Assembly: GCF_007860135.1 (NCBI RefSeq)
Contig: NZ_SJPV01000010.1
Coordinates: 236,005 to 300,004, forward strand
From: Novipirellula artificiosorum
Lineage (GTDB): Bacteria; Planctomycetota; Planctomycetia; Pirellulales; Pirellulaceae
Direction of reading: 5' to 3'
Length of the DNA stretch: 64,000 bases
Made by a program: the position numbers and the translations under genes. Positions 1 through 8,748 of the stretch are shown piece after piece; position 1 is the stretch's first letter; the number at the start of each line of letters is the position of its first letter. The notes beneath the pieces are model-generated. The model did no database searches. It had not been told where the DNA came from and saw only the letters and a list, made by a program, of their open reading frames with translations.

Positions 1-679
1 CTTGAAATGCCAGTCCAGACTCAATACGTCCGATCGCCTTTTCCAACTCCCAATTCCCTCCTTGCGAACGCGATCCTGTGGTGTCGATCGACGCCGCCAC
101 ATCGGCGCCGGTTAATTCGGCAACCGCACTCAGTAACGCGTCGCCTGACGATCCCGCACCAACGCTGCATCCATACAATAAAATGTCTGCGTTTGGGGCA
201 AGGGCAAAGGACCATTTTGCGATTTCGGCACCGCGGTCGCGAATGACTGTCGAATCGATCGTTTCGCCCGACAATCTCAATCGGCCTGCATCTCCGTGGG
301 AAACGATATGGATGGAAGCGACATCTTGGCGCTTCGCCAACGTCTCGCTGATCTGGGTGATCGCGTCTCGGTTGGCAGCGAGTAAAATCACTTCGGCATT
401 CTCGGCGAACTCATTCAACAAGTCCGAGTCTTCGATTTCGCTGTCAAGGAATAAGATGCCGGCAGCAGAATCCGTGGCTTGCGTTTCCGCATGTGTATTC
501 GTTGTGGAGGTTGCTGCGGGCCCGATTTCGACGAAATTGGCAACCGCCTCCGTCGCCACCCCAGCGTCCGCCGCCAGCATCAAACGGGGCTCGAGTGCCG
601 ACAACGTCCATGAAATGCGCTCTCTGCGCCCCGCCGCTTTGTTGCTGGCGAACCGACGACGACGTTTTGCGGGAAGCAT
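1..679 (-). CDS. LEPR-XLL / DUF4347 secreted surface protein, N-terminal part (runs off left edge)
   Basis: This minus-strand frame is open from an ATG at 679 to the window edge (226 codons seen). The start is preceded by GGAG with about 9 nt spacing. A basic N-terminus (KRRRRF) is followed by the LEPR-XLL signature, LEPRLML, at residues 29-35, a motif at the N-terminus of large exported planctomycete proteins. From about residue 65 it matches DUF4347: an ILFLDSEIED strand, HIVSHGDAGRLRL, then DILLYGCSVGAGSSGDAL and LTGADVAAS. DUF4347 usually begins very large cell-surface or adhesin-like proteins with cadherin or calcium-binding repeats, so most of this gene probably lies to the left. The role in adhesion is inference; family assignment is strong. 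Confidence 0.9.
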   Translation of the reverse strand, partial: MLPAKRRRRFASNKAAGRRERISWTLSALEPRLMLAADAGVATEAVANFVEIGPAATSTTNTHAETQATDSAAGILFLDSEIEDSDLLNEFAENAEVILLAANRDAITQISETLAKRQDVASIHIVSHGDAGRLRLSGETIDSTVIRDRGAEIAKWSFALAPNADILLYGCSVGAGSSGDALLSAVAELTGADVAASIDTTGSRSQGGNWELEKAIGRIESGLAFQ

Positions 680-957
680 TCGAATTCACTCCAAAAAACC
701 GATGATGGACCAATTGATGGTCACAATGGAGCAGCATTGACAGCTCCACCGAAAATGACGAATTGTACACGTGTACTGCATCCGAGCATTCATACAACTT
801 TGCCGAATCAGAAAAGTCAAGTTATTTGTTGAAGCTGCTGGAGTGATCCCGTCGATTCAACTGATACAAACCGCACACTCGGGCTGATCCGAAGTGCCAA
901 GTCGTCGCAGAAGACAAGAATTCGCCCGATAACGGATGTAGGGAGTTCGAGAAGCGG
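680..957. other. Divergent intergenic region, surface protein / glf
   Basis: These 278 bases separate two divergently transcribed genes, so they should hold both promoters. I see no convincing ORF, repeat or hairpin. A GGGAG stretch near 941 may serve as the ribosome binding site for the downstream mutase gene. Confidence 0.5.
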
Positions 958-2079
958 ATGTATGACTATGTGATCGTTGGAGCCGGACTGTTCGGATCGG
1001 TGTTCGCCCGGCAAATGACTGATGCAGGGGCCAAATGCTTGATCATCGAAAAGCGCAATCATATTGGTGGCAATTGCTATTCCGCCAACCTGGGCGGTAT
1101 CCACGTTCACCGCTATGGACCCCACATCTTTCACACCAATGACGACGCTGTATGGCAATACGTCAATCGCTTTGCACGCTTCAGCAGGTTCAGCTATCGT
1201 CCCAAGGTGAATTTCCGCGGGGAGCTGTACTCCTTCCCAATCAATTTGAATACACTCCATCAACTGTGGGGCGTCACAACACCCCAGCAGGCCAAGGAAC
1301 GGCTGGAGGCGGAACGGGTTAAGATCGAGCAACCGGCGAACTTGGAACAATGGGCGTTGTCTCAAGTCGGGCGTGAGCTCTACGAGACGTTTGTGTACGG
1401 CTACACCAAGAAGCAATGGGGCCGCGAACCGAGCGAATTACCCTGCTCCATCATCCGCAGGCTGCCCATTCGGTTGACATGGAACGACGACTATTTCAAC
1501 GATCGCTACTGTGGCATCCCCGAGGGCGGCTATACGAAGCTTTTCGAGTCGATGCTGCAAGGGATTCCTGTCGAAACGGAAGTGGATTTTCTTTCCGATC
1601 GATGCCGGTTCGAGTCGATGGGAAAGTCCATTGTTTATACCGGCCCCCTTGACCGGTTGTTTGATTATGAACTGGGGGCCAGCGATTGGCGAGGCTTACG
1701 TTTCAAGCATCAATTGATCAGCCAACCTGATTATCAAGGCGTCGCGGCCGTCAACTACACCGATGCCGAGACACCCTACACGCGATGTATCGAGCACAAG
1801 CATTTTGAACCGCTTGAATGCGACCACACCGTCGTGACTCGCGAGTATCCCGCAGATTGGTCGGTGGGGGACGAAATGTATTATCCGGTCAACAATGACG
1901 CCGGCGAAGCTTTACAAAAACGTTACGCTGCAAAGTTGCCCAAGAACTACCTCATCGGCGGTCGCTTGGCAACGTATCGCTACTTCGACATGCACCAAGT
2001 CGTTGCCTCGGCGATGCATATGGCCAAGCAACAGATCCGAAGCGTTGAAACAATCTACCCCTTGCGAAGAGTTGCTTAG
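958..2079 (+). CDS. glf: UDP-galactopyranose mutase
   Basis: A 373-residue flavoprotein that interconverts UDP-galactopyranose and UDP-galactofuranose, supplying galactofuranose for surface glycans. It starts with an FAD-binding Rossmann motif (VIVGAGLFGS, residues 6-14), then KRNHIGGNCYS and YGPHIFHT, both hallmarks of Glf. Later come YGYTKKQWG, IPEGGYTKL and YTGPLDRLFDY, and a C-terminal GGRLATYRYFDMHQV, all typical of bacterial mutases. Length matches the family (about 370-390). The ATG follows GGGAGTTCGAGAAG. It stands alone rather than in a glycan operon; the nearest glycan genes are about 18 kb away. Cytoplasmic. Confidence 0.96.
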   Translation: MYDYVIVGAGLFGSVFARQMTDAGAKCLIIEKRNHIGGNCYSANLGGIHVHRYGPHIFHTNDDAVWQYVNRFARFSRFSYRPKVNFRGELYSFPINLNTLHQLWGVTTPQQAKERLEAERVKIEQPANLEQWALSQVGRELYETFVYGYTKKQWGREPSELPCSIIRRLPIRLTWNDDYFNDRYCGIPEGGYTKLFESMLQGIPVETEVDFLSDRCRFESMGKSIVYTGPLDRLFDYELGASDWRGLRFKHQLISQPDYQGVAAVNYTDAETPYTRCIEHKHFEPLECDHTVVTREYPADWSVGDEMYYPVNNDAGEALQKRYAAKLPKNYLIGGRLATYRYFDMHQVVASAMHMAKQQIRSVETIYPLRRVA

Positions 2080-2143
2080 CATAACAGCACACCGAGAACG
2101 GTCTGGGTGGTGAACCACGCCGATGATGGCGAGAACCCAACGA

Positions 2144-3232
2144 CTATCGCTTCACGCCGGGCTCAATGTTGTTTTGGATGTTGGTTCGGGCGGCTTCAAT
2201 CGCCTTGGCCACGCGTGTCGACTCACTTTCGATATGCGTGCGCATTCTTGCAATCTCGGATTCTAATTTGGCGATCTGCTGCTCGTGCGACTGATTCTCT
2301 TCCTGTAAAGCTCGCTCGCGGTAGTACAACTCCGTTACATCGATGGGGTCATTCGAACTGATACTGAATCGTTTCCTAAACTCGTCGATCGCCGCAGCTT
2401 CAATGGCCTGAACTTCCTGCTCCGACCGGGTTTGATTGCTTTCGGCCTGCTGTTTCAAGTGTTCGTATTCCGCTGGAGCAATGCGAGTGAATCCGAGTTC
2501 AGAGAGCAGTCCATCGGCAGCCTCAAGGTTCGCATCAAGCATCAGCTTGCGGTGAGCAGCGTTCCGTTCCGCGAGCGCAATGTCGTGTTCACGTCGAATC
2601 CGCTTCAGCTCTTTTTCTTTCTCGAACACAGTCGTTTCGGTTTGCTCATCAAGATCCTTTTGTTGCCTTAGCGCCTCGAGTCGCTTCTGCTCGATTTCGG
2701 CTCTCAATCGATCCACATCATCCGCAGCAGTACTCAAGTCCGCTAATTTCCCAATCTGCTCAATCAGCGTGTCACGTTTGTCCGTCAATTCGTGCAATTC
2801 GTTCTGCAAAGCTTCTCGCTTGGCATCATGTTCCGCCTGCATCATTTGCAATTTAACATGATGTTCTCGCGTCGCACGGTCCAAAGCAATGCTCAATTTT
2901 TCTTGCGACTCCGACACCTGCTGAATCACTTGCACTTGCCGCTGGCGAACCTCGTCAGTTTGTTTCTCCGATCGTGAGAACTCTGCCTTTTCGCGTTCAA
3001 TCTCGAGTTCAAGATCTTTGATCCGTTCCAGGTGTGCTTCGCGTTGCCGATTGTCTTCCGTCTCAGCTTGCTTCAATTCCAACTCATACTGCAATTCCTG
3101 CAATTGGACCTCGCCTGCGGAAATCGGCCCTTCTGATCTGGCCTCAAGCTGCCGCATCAAGGCAACACAGTAGTCCTTGGCTTCCTGGGCCTTCAATGTC
3201 TGAACTTCACTCTCGGTGTACATCAAATTCAT
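2144..3232 (-). CDS. Long coiled-coil protein of unknown function
   Basis: About 362 residues dominated by Glu, Gln, Lys, Arg and Leu in heptad-like spacing, so most of the chain should form an extended coiled coil. The N-terminus (MNLMYTESEVQTL) and a central tract rich in acidic and basic pairs show no enzymatic motif, signal peptide or membrane segment. I prefer the ATG at 3232 over the upstream GTG at 3268, because GGAGA lies about 10 nt before it. The gene converges on glf and diverges from the protease gene. A structural, scaffolding or cytoskeleton-like role is possible, but nothing in the sequence decides it. Confidence 0.8.
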   Translation of the reverse strand: MNLMYTESEVQTLKAQEAKDYCVALMRQLEARSEGPISAGEVQLQELQYELELKQAETEDNRQREAHLERIKDLELEIEREKAEFSRSEKQTDEVRQRQVQVIQQVSESQEKLSIALDRATREHHVKLQMMQAEHDAKREALQNELHELTDKRDTLIEQIGKLADLSTAADDVDRLRAEIEQKRLEALRQQKDLDEQTETTVFEKEKELKRIRREHDIALAERNAAHRKLMLDANLEAADGLLSELGFTRIAPAEYEHLKQQAESNQTRSEQEVQAIEAAAIDEFRKRFSISSNDPIDVTELYYRERALQEENQSHEQQIAKLESEIARMRTHIESESTRVAKAIEAARTNIQNNIEPGVKR

Positions 3233-3479
3233 GTTTGCATTTCTCCGGCACAAGCGTATCGATGGCACTCTAGCTCAAAAGAGAATGTTACTGCGATTCG
3301 CTACCACATTCATCCCCCCGGACGGTACGTCATTTCAGATCCACTGGAAGTGGAGGAATGGAGCAGCCGATGCACGGTTGTCGATTTCGATGGGTTTCTC
3401 GCCGTCGCGGTTGTTTGTGTCTCGAGTTCAACCGACAATGTTGTAGTAGCGGAAACGATACCCCGACCGGGATTGAGAG

Positions 3480-4445
3480 ATGGAAAGAGTTCTTCGATTA
3501 TGTTTTCTGGTGGTTCTCGGTTTGGTCAGCCAGGTCGCGCGAAGTGAGGATCGTTCCCGACCAAGGATCGTTAAGACGTTTGAACCCGTTGATCTGGGAC
3601 GCTTCCAGCAAATCGACCCAGAATCCCTACAGAGGACGATCGGACAGCTAGAACGGATTCATCGTAAACTGGGAAAGCCGTCGCCCGGTGATTGGTTGGA
3701 CCAGCAAAAGGAAGTAGGTCAAACGTTTCGCCAGTACGTTGCCTCGGACCCCGTCCGACCGACAGGACGACGACACATTCTCTATGTCCAGCCCATCGGT
3801 GAGTTCGACGCGAAGCAAAGCGAGATCGTCGAGCTTGCCTCTGAATATCTAGCCCTTTACATGCATACGACGGTCCGTCTTTGCAAAGTGCTGCCTTCGA
3901 CGACGGTTCCCCAAAAAGCACGTCGCGAACACCCCGAATGGAAGGTGCCGCAGATGCTCTCAACGTACCTGTTGAAGAACGTGCTCAAGCCTCGATTGCC
4001 AGACGATGCTGCGGCGTACATTGCCTTTACCACGACCGATCTTTGGCCAGGTCGAGGTTGGAACTTCGTCTTTGGTCAAGCTTCGCTACGAGATCGAGTG
4101 GGCGTTTGGTCGATGTACCGTAACGGTGATCCGAGCAACAGCAAAGCAGACTACCTGCTTTGTCTTCGTCGTACGCTCCGAATTGCAACCCATGAAACGG
4201 GTCACATGTTTTCGCTTGCGCACTGTATCGCCTATCAGTGCAATATGTGTGGTGCAAACCATTTGCAGGAATCGGATCGGTTGCCTCTTTACCTTTGTCC
4301 CGAATGCCACGCCAAGATCGCTTGGGCCATGGGAGTCGACCCGATTGAGCGATACACACAACTGAGTCAGTTTTGCAAGCAACATGAAATGGGATGGGAA
4401 TCGGCGTACTACGACCAAGCCATCGGTCTGCTACGCGATCCGTGA
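3480..4445 (+). CDS. Archaemetzincin-like zinc metalloprotease (peptidase M54 type), exported
   Basis: The 321-residue product has a hydrophobic N-terminal segment (about residues 5-20), suggesting export. The catalytic block reads HETGH (238-242), then H248 and C249, C254, M256, and a CPEC pair at 273-276. This follows the archaemetzincin pattern of an extended HExxH zinc site plus a structural four-cysteine zinc site. SNHL/DRxPLxLCPxC-like spacing around residues 258-276 resembles AMZ2-type proteins. One departure: the family's HExxHxxGxxH glycine is Ser245 here. The glutamate and three histidines are intact, so activity is plausible. Substrate unknown. The ATG follows GAGAG. Confidence 0.85.
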   Translation: MERVLRLCFLVVLGLVSQVARSEDRSRPRIVKTFEPVDLGRFQQIDPESLQRTIGQLERIHRKLGKPSPGDWLDQQKEVGQTFRQYVASDPVRPTGRRHILYVQPIGEFDAKQSEIVELASEYLALYMHTTVRLCKVLPSTTVPQKARREHPEWKVPQMLSTYLLKNVLKPRLPDDAAAYIAFTTTDLWPGRGWNFVFGQASLRDRVGVWSMYRNGDPSNSKADYLLCLRRTLRIATHETGHMFSLAHCIAYQCNMCGANHLQESDRLPLYLCPECHAKIAWAMGVDPIERYTQLSQFCKQHEMGWESAYYDQAIGLLRDP

Positions 4446-4764
4446 TGAATCCATCTCGATCCATCTTGCCCCAATAGAGGTTTTGCAAAACGCTCTTCCC
4501 CTCGAATGCCGCTCGCGCATCTTTGGCAACCCAACTTGGCTGTTTTTAGTTACATACCTATCGATACCGGCACAGAATCACTCGCTTGGGAAAATCGCCA
4601 GTCGTGCCTCTGTGTTTTAGCTTTCCTTTCTTTCGTTCGCAATTTGCAACCGTGCAAGTCGGACGATAGACTTGCATGAACGCGGATGATGACGGTCAAT
4701 CCGTCCGTGGCACGATACGGACAAACCAATGAATGCAAGAGGCTCGATTTGAGGGGAGGCGATT
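4446..4764. other. Intergenic region without a recognised gene
   Basis: These 319 bases hold only short ORFs with no family features. A GAGGGGAGG run at about 4751-4759 is the ribosome binding site of the next gene. No terminator-like hairpin with a T tract was seen after the protease gene. Confidence 0.5.
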
Positions 4765-5349
4765 GTGGAACCTGACCCGCGTCAGTTCGTCGGTAAATGC
4801 GATGTGATCGACACGGACGCAGTCAATGTTGCCGATCAGGCAAAACGACTTGTGTGTGATTCGGATGAACAAACGGCTCGAAACTGTTTTGAATTCGTTC
4901 GGGACACGATAAAGCACAGCGCTGACCACAGGCAAAATCCAGTGACCTGTCGCGCGTCGGATGTCCTTCAACACAAAACGGGATATTGCTACGCAAAAAG
5001 CCATCTGCTCTGTGCTTTACTCCGAGCAAGCGGAATACCAGCCGGGCTGTGCTACCAGCGACTTTCCCTTGACGGTCACGGACCGCCATTTTGCCTTCAT
5101 GGTTTGAACGCCGTGTATCTGTCTGAGTACGGGTGGTATCGCATCGACGCTCGCGGAAACCGCTCGGATGTGGATGCCCAGTTCACGCCGCCGATTGAGA
5201 AGCTTGCCTTTCCGATCACGGTGGACGGTGAACGCGACTTGATAGGGATATGGGAATTCCCGCATTCCGCTGTGACGGAATGCTTGTTTCGGTACGATCA
5301 TTGGTCCGACGTGAACGAGAATCTACCGGACATCGAACGTGAAGGGTAA
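4765..5349 (+). CDS. Transglutaminase-like superfamily protein
   Basis: A 194-residue protein with a GTG start preceded by an excellent GAGGGGAGG site about 5 nt upstream, which decides the start. The transglutaminase/protease-like core is visible: ASDVLQHKTGYCYAKSHLL with a candidate nucleophile Cys75, HGLNAVYL with His112, and WYRIDARGN with Asp128, the expected Cys-His-Asp triad order. There is no signal peptide, so it is probably cytoplasmic. Relatives include cysteine proteases and amide hydrolases acting on unknown peptides. Short length means the catalytic domain is essentially the whole protein. It precedes a small lipoprotein/membrane-protein pair by about 60 nt. Confidence 0.85.
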   Translation: MEPDPRQFVGKCDVIDTDAVNVADQAKRLVCDSDEQTARNCFEFVRDTIKHSADHRQNPVTCRASDVLQHKTGYCYAKSHLLCALLRASGIPAGLCYQRLSLDGHGPPFCLHGLNAVYLSEYGWYRIDARGNRSDVDAQFTPPIEKLAFPITVDGERDLIGIWEFPHSAVTECLFRYDHWSDVNENLPDIEREG

Positions 5350-5411
5350 CGCTCCTGCTCAACTTATAACCTCGACACAACTGCAAGGCCGCTCACCAAC
5401 ACAGCAAGCCA

Positions 5412-5966
5412 ATGCCAAGCGATAGCGACGACCGCTGGGTGGACCTCCAACACCAGCGTCGAACGATCCACCATTTCACTTCGTTCGTTGCAGGATGGGG
5501 CTGGGTTGCCGCACTCCTTTACGCGACGACATCGATTGTCCGTTCGTTCCTTGCGTGCTTGATCGCGATCTTGTTGGTTGCGTCAGGATGTAGCGACGGA
5601 ATAACGGGAATCGAGTCCACTCGGGAGCCACAAGACGCCGTTGTTTATCTGTATCCAGATTTTGCTTTTGTGGCGGTTGTCGACCAAACTGGTAACGAAC
5701 TCCGATTGACCGACGGCATGCCGTTGGTGATGGACAATCCCACATTTGAACGCGTCGTATTGCCGGTTACTAAGGGAGAGCGCCGAGCAGGGACGTTTGA
5801 AAAGAACTACATCCGGGTCGACGCACGATTCCGCATCGAACGTGATAATCTGGTGGTTGGTGTGATTCAGACCCCAGACGGTAGTGTGGAGGAAGTGGGG
5901 AAGGATTATTGGGTGCTCAAGATCGATACCATTCGAAGTGCCCAATGGTGCCCAGCGAACCCATGA
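5412..5966 (+). CDS. Putative lipoprotein of unknown function
   Basis: The frame gives 184 residues, with a hydrophobic segment ending in a lipobox, LLVASGC (Cys60), which predicts a lipid-anchored protein. Sixty residues before the lipobox is unusually long, so translation may really begin later at a non-ATG codon. The mature part has beta-rich segments such as VVYLYPDFAFVAVVDQTG and no motif I recognise. The last codons overlap the start of the next gene (ATGA at 5963-5966), implying translational coupling. Function unknown. Confidence 0.7.
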   Translation: MPSDSDDRWVDLQHQRRTIHHFTSFVAGWGWVAALLYATTSIVRSFLACLIAILLVASGCSDGITGIESTREPQDAVVYLYPDFAFVAVVDQTGNELRLTDGMPLVMDNPTFERVVLPVTKGERRAGTFEKNYIRVDARFRIERDNLVVGVIQTPDGSVEEVGKDYWVLKIDTIRSAQWCPANP

Positions 5967-6322
5967 AGACCTTCGGAATTTCCACCCTGCTCGTAACAAC
6001 GGCTTCGTTCGCGATCCTCTGCGTGTATGTTACGTTGCCGACGGTCGCGGCGTGTATCCTCTTTGGATTGCCGGTGGTTATTGCGGTCTATGGGCTGACG
6101 GCACCGGCAGACGGAACCTCTCTGGACGTGTCAACGCGACCAGGAATTCGGGCTGCGATGCAACTGTGGGCGATTTCTTTGCTGATGGTCGTTACGTTGA
6201 TGATCGCGAGTACCGTTTTCGCTGACCTTGGACATGCAATCGACCGAGCTCGATATCGGCAATGGAGAAAAACGCCTAGCCTCGTTGATCCACCTCTCAT
6301 CGTGTATGGGCTCGACGAATGA
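5963..6322 (+). CDS. Small integral membrane protein
   Basis: A 119-residue protein whose ATG overlaps the preceding lipoprotein's TGA. It has about three hydrophobic segments: residues 4-24, 26-43 and a third around 65-86 (LWAISLLMVVTLMIAS). The tail is short and polar. No family is recognised. The coupling suggests that the membrane protein and the lipoprotein act together at the envelope. An alternative upstream start at 5909 is less likely, because it would lie deep inside the lipoprotein gene. Confidence 0.7.
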   Translation: MKTFGISTLLVTTASFAILCVYVTLPTVAACILFGLPVVIAVYGLTAPADGTSLDVSTRPGIRAAMQLWAISLLMVVTLMIASTVFADLGHAIDRARYRQWRKTPSLVDPPLIVYGLDE

Positions 6323-6518
6323 CACCCAGATGGATCAGAGCTTCGTGGGTCCGCGATCGGGTCATTGCGGGAACGACCAAAAGCTGTGGGAAACGCACTC
6401 GTCGACGTTCAACAAAATGGGCGAGCTCGAGCTTATTGACATGAAACGGTCCGAGCAGTAAACCACGATGCCGTTGCGGCGTTTTCTCCTCTCCAAAATC
6501 ATCCCCCGGTTCGACCCA

Positions 6519-6941
6519 ATGGCCACCATTACAACACTTGGATTTGCGGGACGGACCGAAGAGGCGCTTGAGCACTATCACGACGCGCTCGACGCCGAAA
6601 CGGTATTCTTGATGCGGTTCCGCGATAGCCCAGACCAATCACACATGAAGCCGGGCATGGAAGACATGATCTTTCATGCGACATTTCGGATTGACGGCAC
6701 TGAATTCATGGCGAGCGACGTCGGTTACCTCGACGGTGAACCTGCGGCGGTTTTTGCTGGCTTTTCTCTGGCGTTGCGATTGAAATCCTTGGACCACGCG
6801 AAACGCGTTTTTGATGCGTTGGCTGACGGAGGCCAGACGCTGATTCCACTTGCCAAATCCGCGTTTACGGCTTGGTATGGTATCGTGATTGACCGCTTTG
6901 GCGTTTCGTGGAAGATCAGCGTCGACCAAGACGACAGATAA
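6519..6941 (+). CDS. VOC / PhnB-like (glyoxalase-fold) protein
   Basis: From the ATG at 6519 this encodes 140 residues. The start resembles PhnB-type VOC proteins: MATITTLGFAGRTEEALEHYHDAL, followed by AETVFLMRF, then MIFHATFRIDGTEFMASD. The C-terminal repeat of the fold includes RVFDALADGGQTLIPLAKSAFTAWYG and DRFGVSWKI. Such proteins are dimeric paired betaalpha-betabetabeta metal-site proteins, but the PhnB group has no fixed known reaction. A longer frame opens at 6468, but its extra residues do not match the family. Isolated gene; cytoplasmic. Confidence 0.85.
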   Translation: MATITTLGFAGRTEEALEHYHDALDAETVFLMRFRDSPDQSHMKPGMEDMIFHATFRIDGTEFMASDVGYLDGEPAAVFAGFSLALRLKSLDHAKRVFDALADGGQTLIPLAKSAFTAWYGIVIDRFGVSWKISVDQDDR

Positions 6942-7003
6942 CAATGTGATGCCATGATTCAATTGCCGCTTGCTCCGTGGCGAATGACGGTGTGACGATA
7001 CCA

Positions 7004-7156
7004 ATGCCATTGCAGGATGCGATGCGGTCTTTGCTTGAGGAAAGGATCGTGTCCAAGATGGAAGTGCAACGGGGTATCTTGGTCGTTCGCACTCGGCATG
7101 AATTTCCGCACGACGAATACCGCGTTCGGCTCCGAATTGACTGGGACTTCGGCTGA
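7004..7156 (+). CDS. Possible 50-residue protein (uncertain)
   Basis: Inside the 337-bp gap before the pilT-like pair, an ATG frame of 50 codons reads as a plausible charged peptide with a C-terminal segment HEFPHDEYRVRLRIDWDFG. There is no obvious Shine-Dalgarno sequence, and no family is recognised. It could be a real small gene, a degraded remnant or chance. The rest of the gap (6942-7003 and 7157-7278) shows nothing convincing. Confidence 0.25.
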   Translation: MPLQDAMRSLLEERIVSKMEVQRGILVVRTRHEFPHDEYRVRLRIDWDFG

Positions 7157-7278
7157 CCTTATCGGGTCGTGCATTCGCGGAACCGGAATCTCTTTGTAAT
7201 TGGTTGGCCGAGCGGTTAGACTGCGAGTAACCCCGATTTCGACAAGCCCCAACTTCCCCACCTAAGACCGAGGCCGTC

Positions 7279-8745
7279 ATGTCGAAAGTGACTCAGCAGG
7301 TATTCCGGCGGATTGCGATTCACAACAAGTTGCTTCCCGAGGACGAACTCGACGCACTCCTGTCTGATTTTTCCGATCCGCTTGAAGCCTTGAAGCAACT
7401 GGTTGAGCGGCAGGTTATGTCGCAGAACACCGCGTCTCAATTCGAAGCGGTTTTCAAAAAGCAAGTGAACAAGTTGTTTGCCGAGCAAATCGGTCAAATG
7501 GAGGAAACTCTTGAGACGAAACCGCCTTGCGATGCAGAGCAAGCGAAACCGTCCCATGCAGCTTCCGCTCCCGCTTCGCCGATTGCAGACCTACCGGCCG
7601 TCAGTGATTCAGGAACGGAGGAGCAAGTCAACGTCACTCGGCACGATCGAGCTCGGTCGCTTGCTCTGGGCGGCGTGGAACGAATCCACTCTTTGATGCA
7701 GCAAGCGCGCCAGTTGGGAGCTTCGGATTTACACGTGATCTCTGGCATTGTGCCGGTCGTTCGAGTGAATGGCCTCCTTCGCGAACTGCCTTGCGAACGT
7801 TTGTCGGCCGACGTCGCCAAGCAATCTCTTTTGTCGGTCTTGACGGAAGAGCAAAAGACGACTTTCTACGACAAGCTCGAGTTGGACTTTTCGTATGACG
7901 GTGGCGAAGAGCTAGGACGATACCGAGCCAACTTGCTGTTTCAGCATCGCGGAGTGGACGGAGTTTTCCGATTGATTCCCGAGACAATTCCTTCGTTCCA
8001 GGATTTGAATTTGCCTGATGCCGTGAAGCGATTCACGGAGCATCGTGTTGGGGTCGTGCTCGTCACCGGCCCCAAAGGCAGCGGAAAGACAACGACACTT
8101 GCCGCAATGGTAGACCGGATCAATCGTCAACGAGCAGAGCACATTATCACGCTCGAGGATCCGATTGAGTTCGTGCATCCCTGCAAACGAGGACACGTCA
8201 ATCAACGCCAAGTTGGCACGCATACGCATTCGTTCTCCAATGCATTGCGATCTGCGTTACGCGAGGCGCCCGATGTGATCATGGTGGGAGAGATGCGCGA
8301 CCTGGAAACGACATCGCTGGCGATTACGGCCGCCGAGACGGGACACCTGGTGCTGGCCACGCTCCACACGCCCGACGCCGTTCGAACGATTGGTCGCATT
8401 CTCGATGAATTCCCGCCGAAAGAGCAGCCACAGATTCGTGCGATGTTGTCCGAGTCTCTGTGCGGCATCTGTTCGCAATTGCTGCTGCCGGGTGCCGATG
8501 GCGAATCGATGGCCCTTGCGGTTGAGGTTTTGGTCAACACTCAAGCGATTGGGCACCTGATCCGCGAAGAGAAGGTTCATCAGATCCACGGGGTGATGGA
8601 AACCGGCAAGCAACACGGCATGATCTTGATGGACGACTCGCTGATTCGATTGGCAAAGGCGGGGCGGATCACTGCCGAGGTCGCCGGCGAATACGCTCAC
8701 AATGCTAAGTACGTCAAAGCCGAACTGGCTTCGGAGGGAGTGTAA
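7279..8745 (+). CDS. PilT-type secretion/retraction ATPase with N-terminal extension
   Basis: A 488-residue hexameric ATPase of the type II/IV secretion family, closest by eye to PilT. The first about 130 residues are an extra segment: a helical part, then an Ala/Pro/Ser-rich linker. The core begins at LMQQARQLGASDLHV. Walker A is GPKGSGKT (264-271), Walker B is DVIMVGEMRD (332-341), and the His box starts GHLVLATLHT. The terminal LIREEKVHQIHGVM and GMILMDDSL segments correspond to PilT's C-terminal AIRNLIRE region. Three bases separate its stop from the next pilT-like gene, so the two are co-transcribed. It should act on the cytoplasmic face of a pilus or secretion machine. Confidence 0.92.
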   Translation: MSKVTQQVFRRIAIHNKLLPEDELDALLSDFSDPLEALKQLVERQVMSQNTASQFEAVFKKQVNKLFAEQIGQMEETLETKPPCDAEQAKPSHAASAPASPIADLPAVSDSGTEEQVNVTRHDRARSLALGGVERIHSLMQQARQLGASDLHVISGIVPVVRVNGLLRELPCERLSADVAKQSLLSVLTEEQKTTFYDKLELDFSYDGGEELGRYRANLLFQHRGVDGVFRLIPETIPSFQDLNLPDAVKRFTEHRVGVVLVTGPKGSGKTTTLAAMVDRINRQRAEHIITLEDPIEFVHPCKRGHVNQRQVGTHTHSFSNALRSALREAPDVIMVGEMRDLETTSLAITAAETGHLVLATLHTPDAVRTIGRILDEFPPKEQPQIRAMLSESLCGICSQLLLPGADGESMALAVEVLVNTQAIGHLIREEKVHQIHGVMETGKQHGMILMDDSLIRLAKAGRITAEVAGEYAHNAKYVKAELASEGV

Positions 8746-8748
8746 CCG

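Noticed and set aside
78..740. 220-residue plus-strand frame at the left end
   Set aside because: It shadows the LEPR/DUF4347 minus-strand gene, whose translation has clear family motifs.
6228..6461. 77-residue plus-strand frame after the small membrane protein
   Set aside because: It overlaps that gene's last third in another frame, has no ribosome binding site and shows no family pattern.
7196..7230. TGGCCGAGCGGTTAGACTGCGAG resembles a tRNA-Ser/Leu D-arm
   Set aside because: No anticodon stem, variable arm, T-arm (GGTTCGAATCC) or acceptor partner follows, so it is not a tRNA gene.
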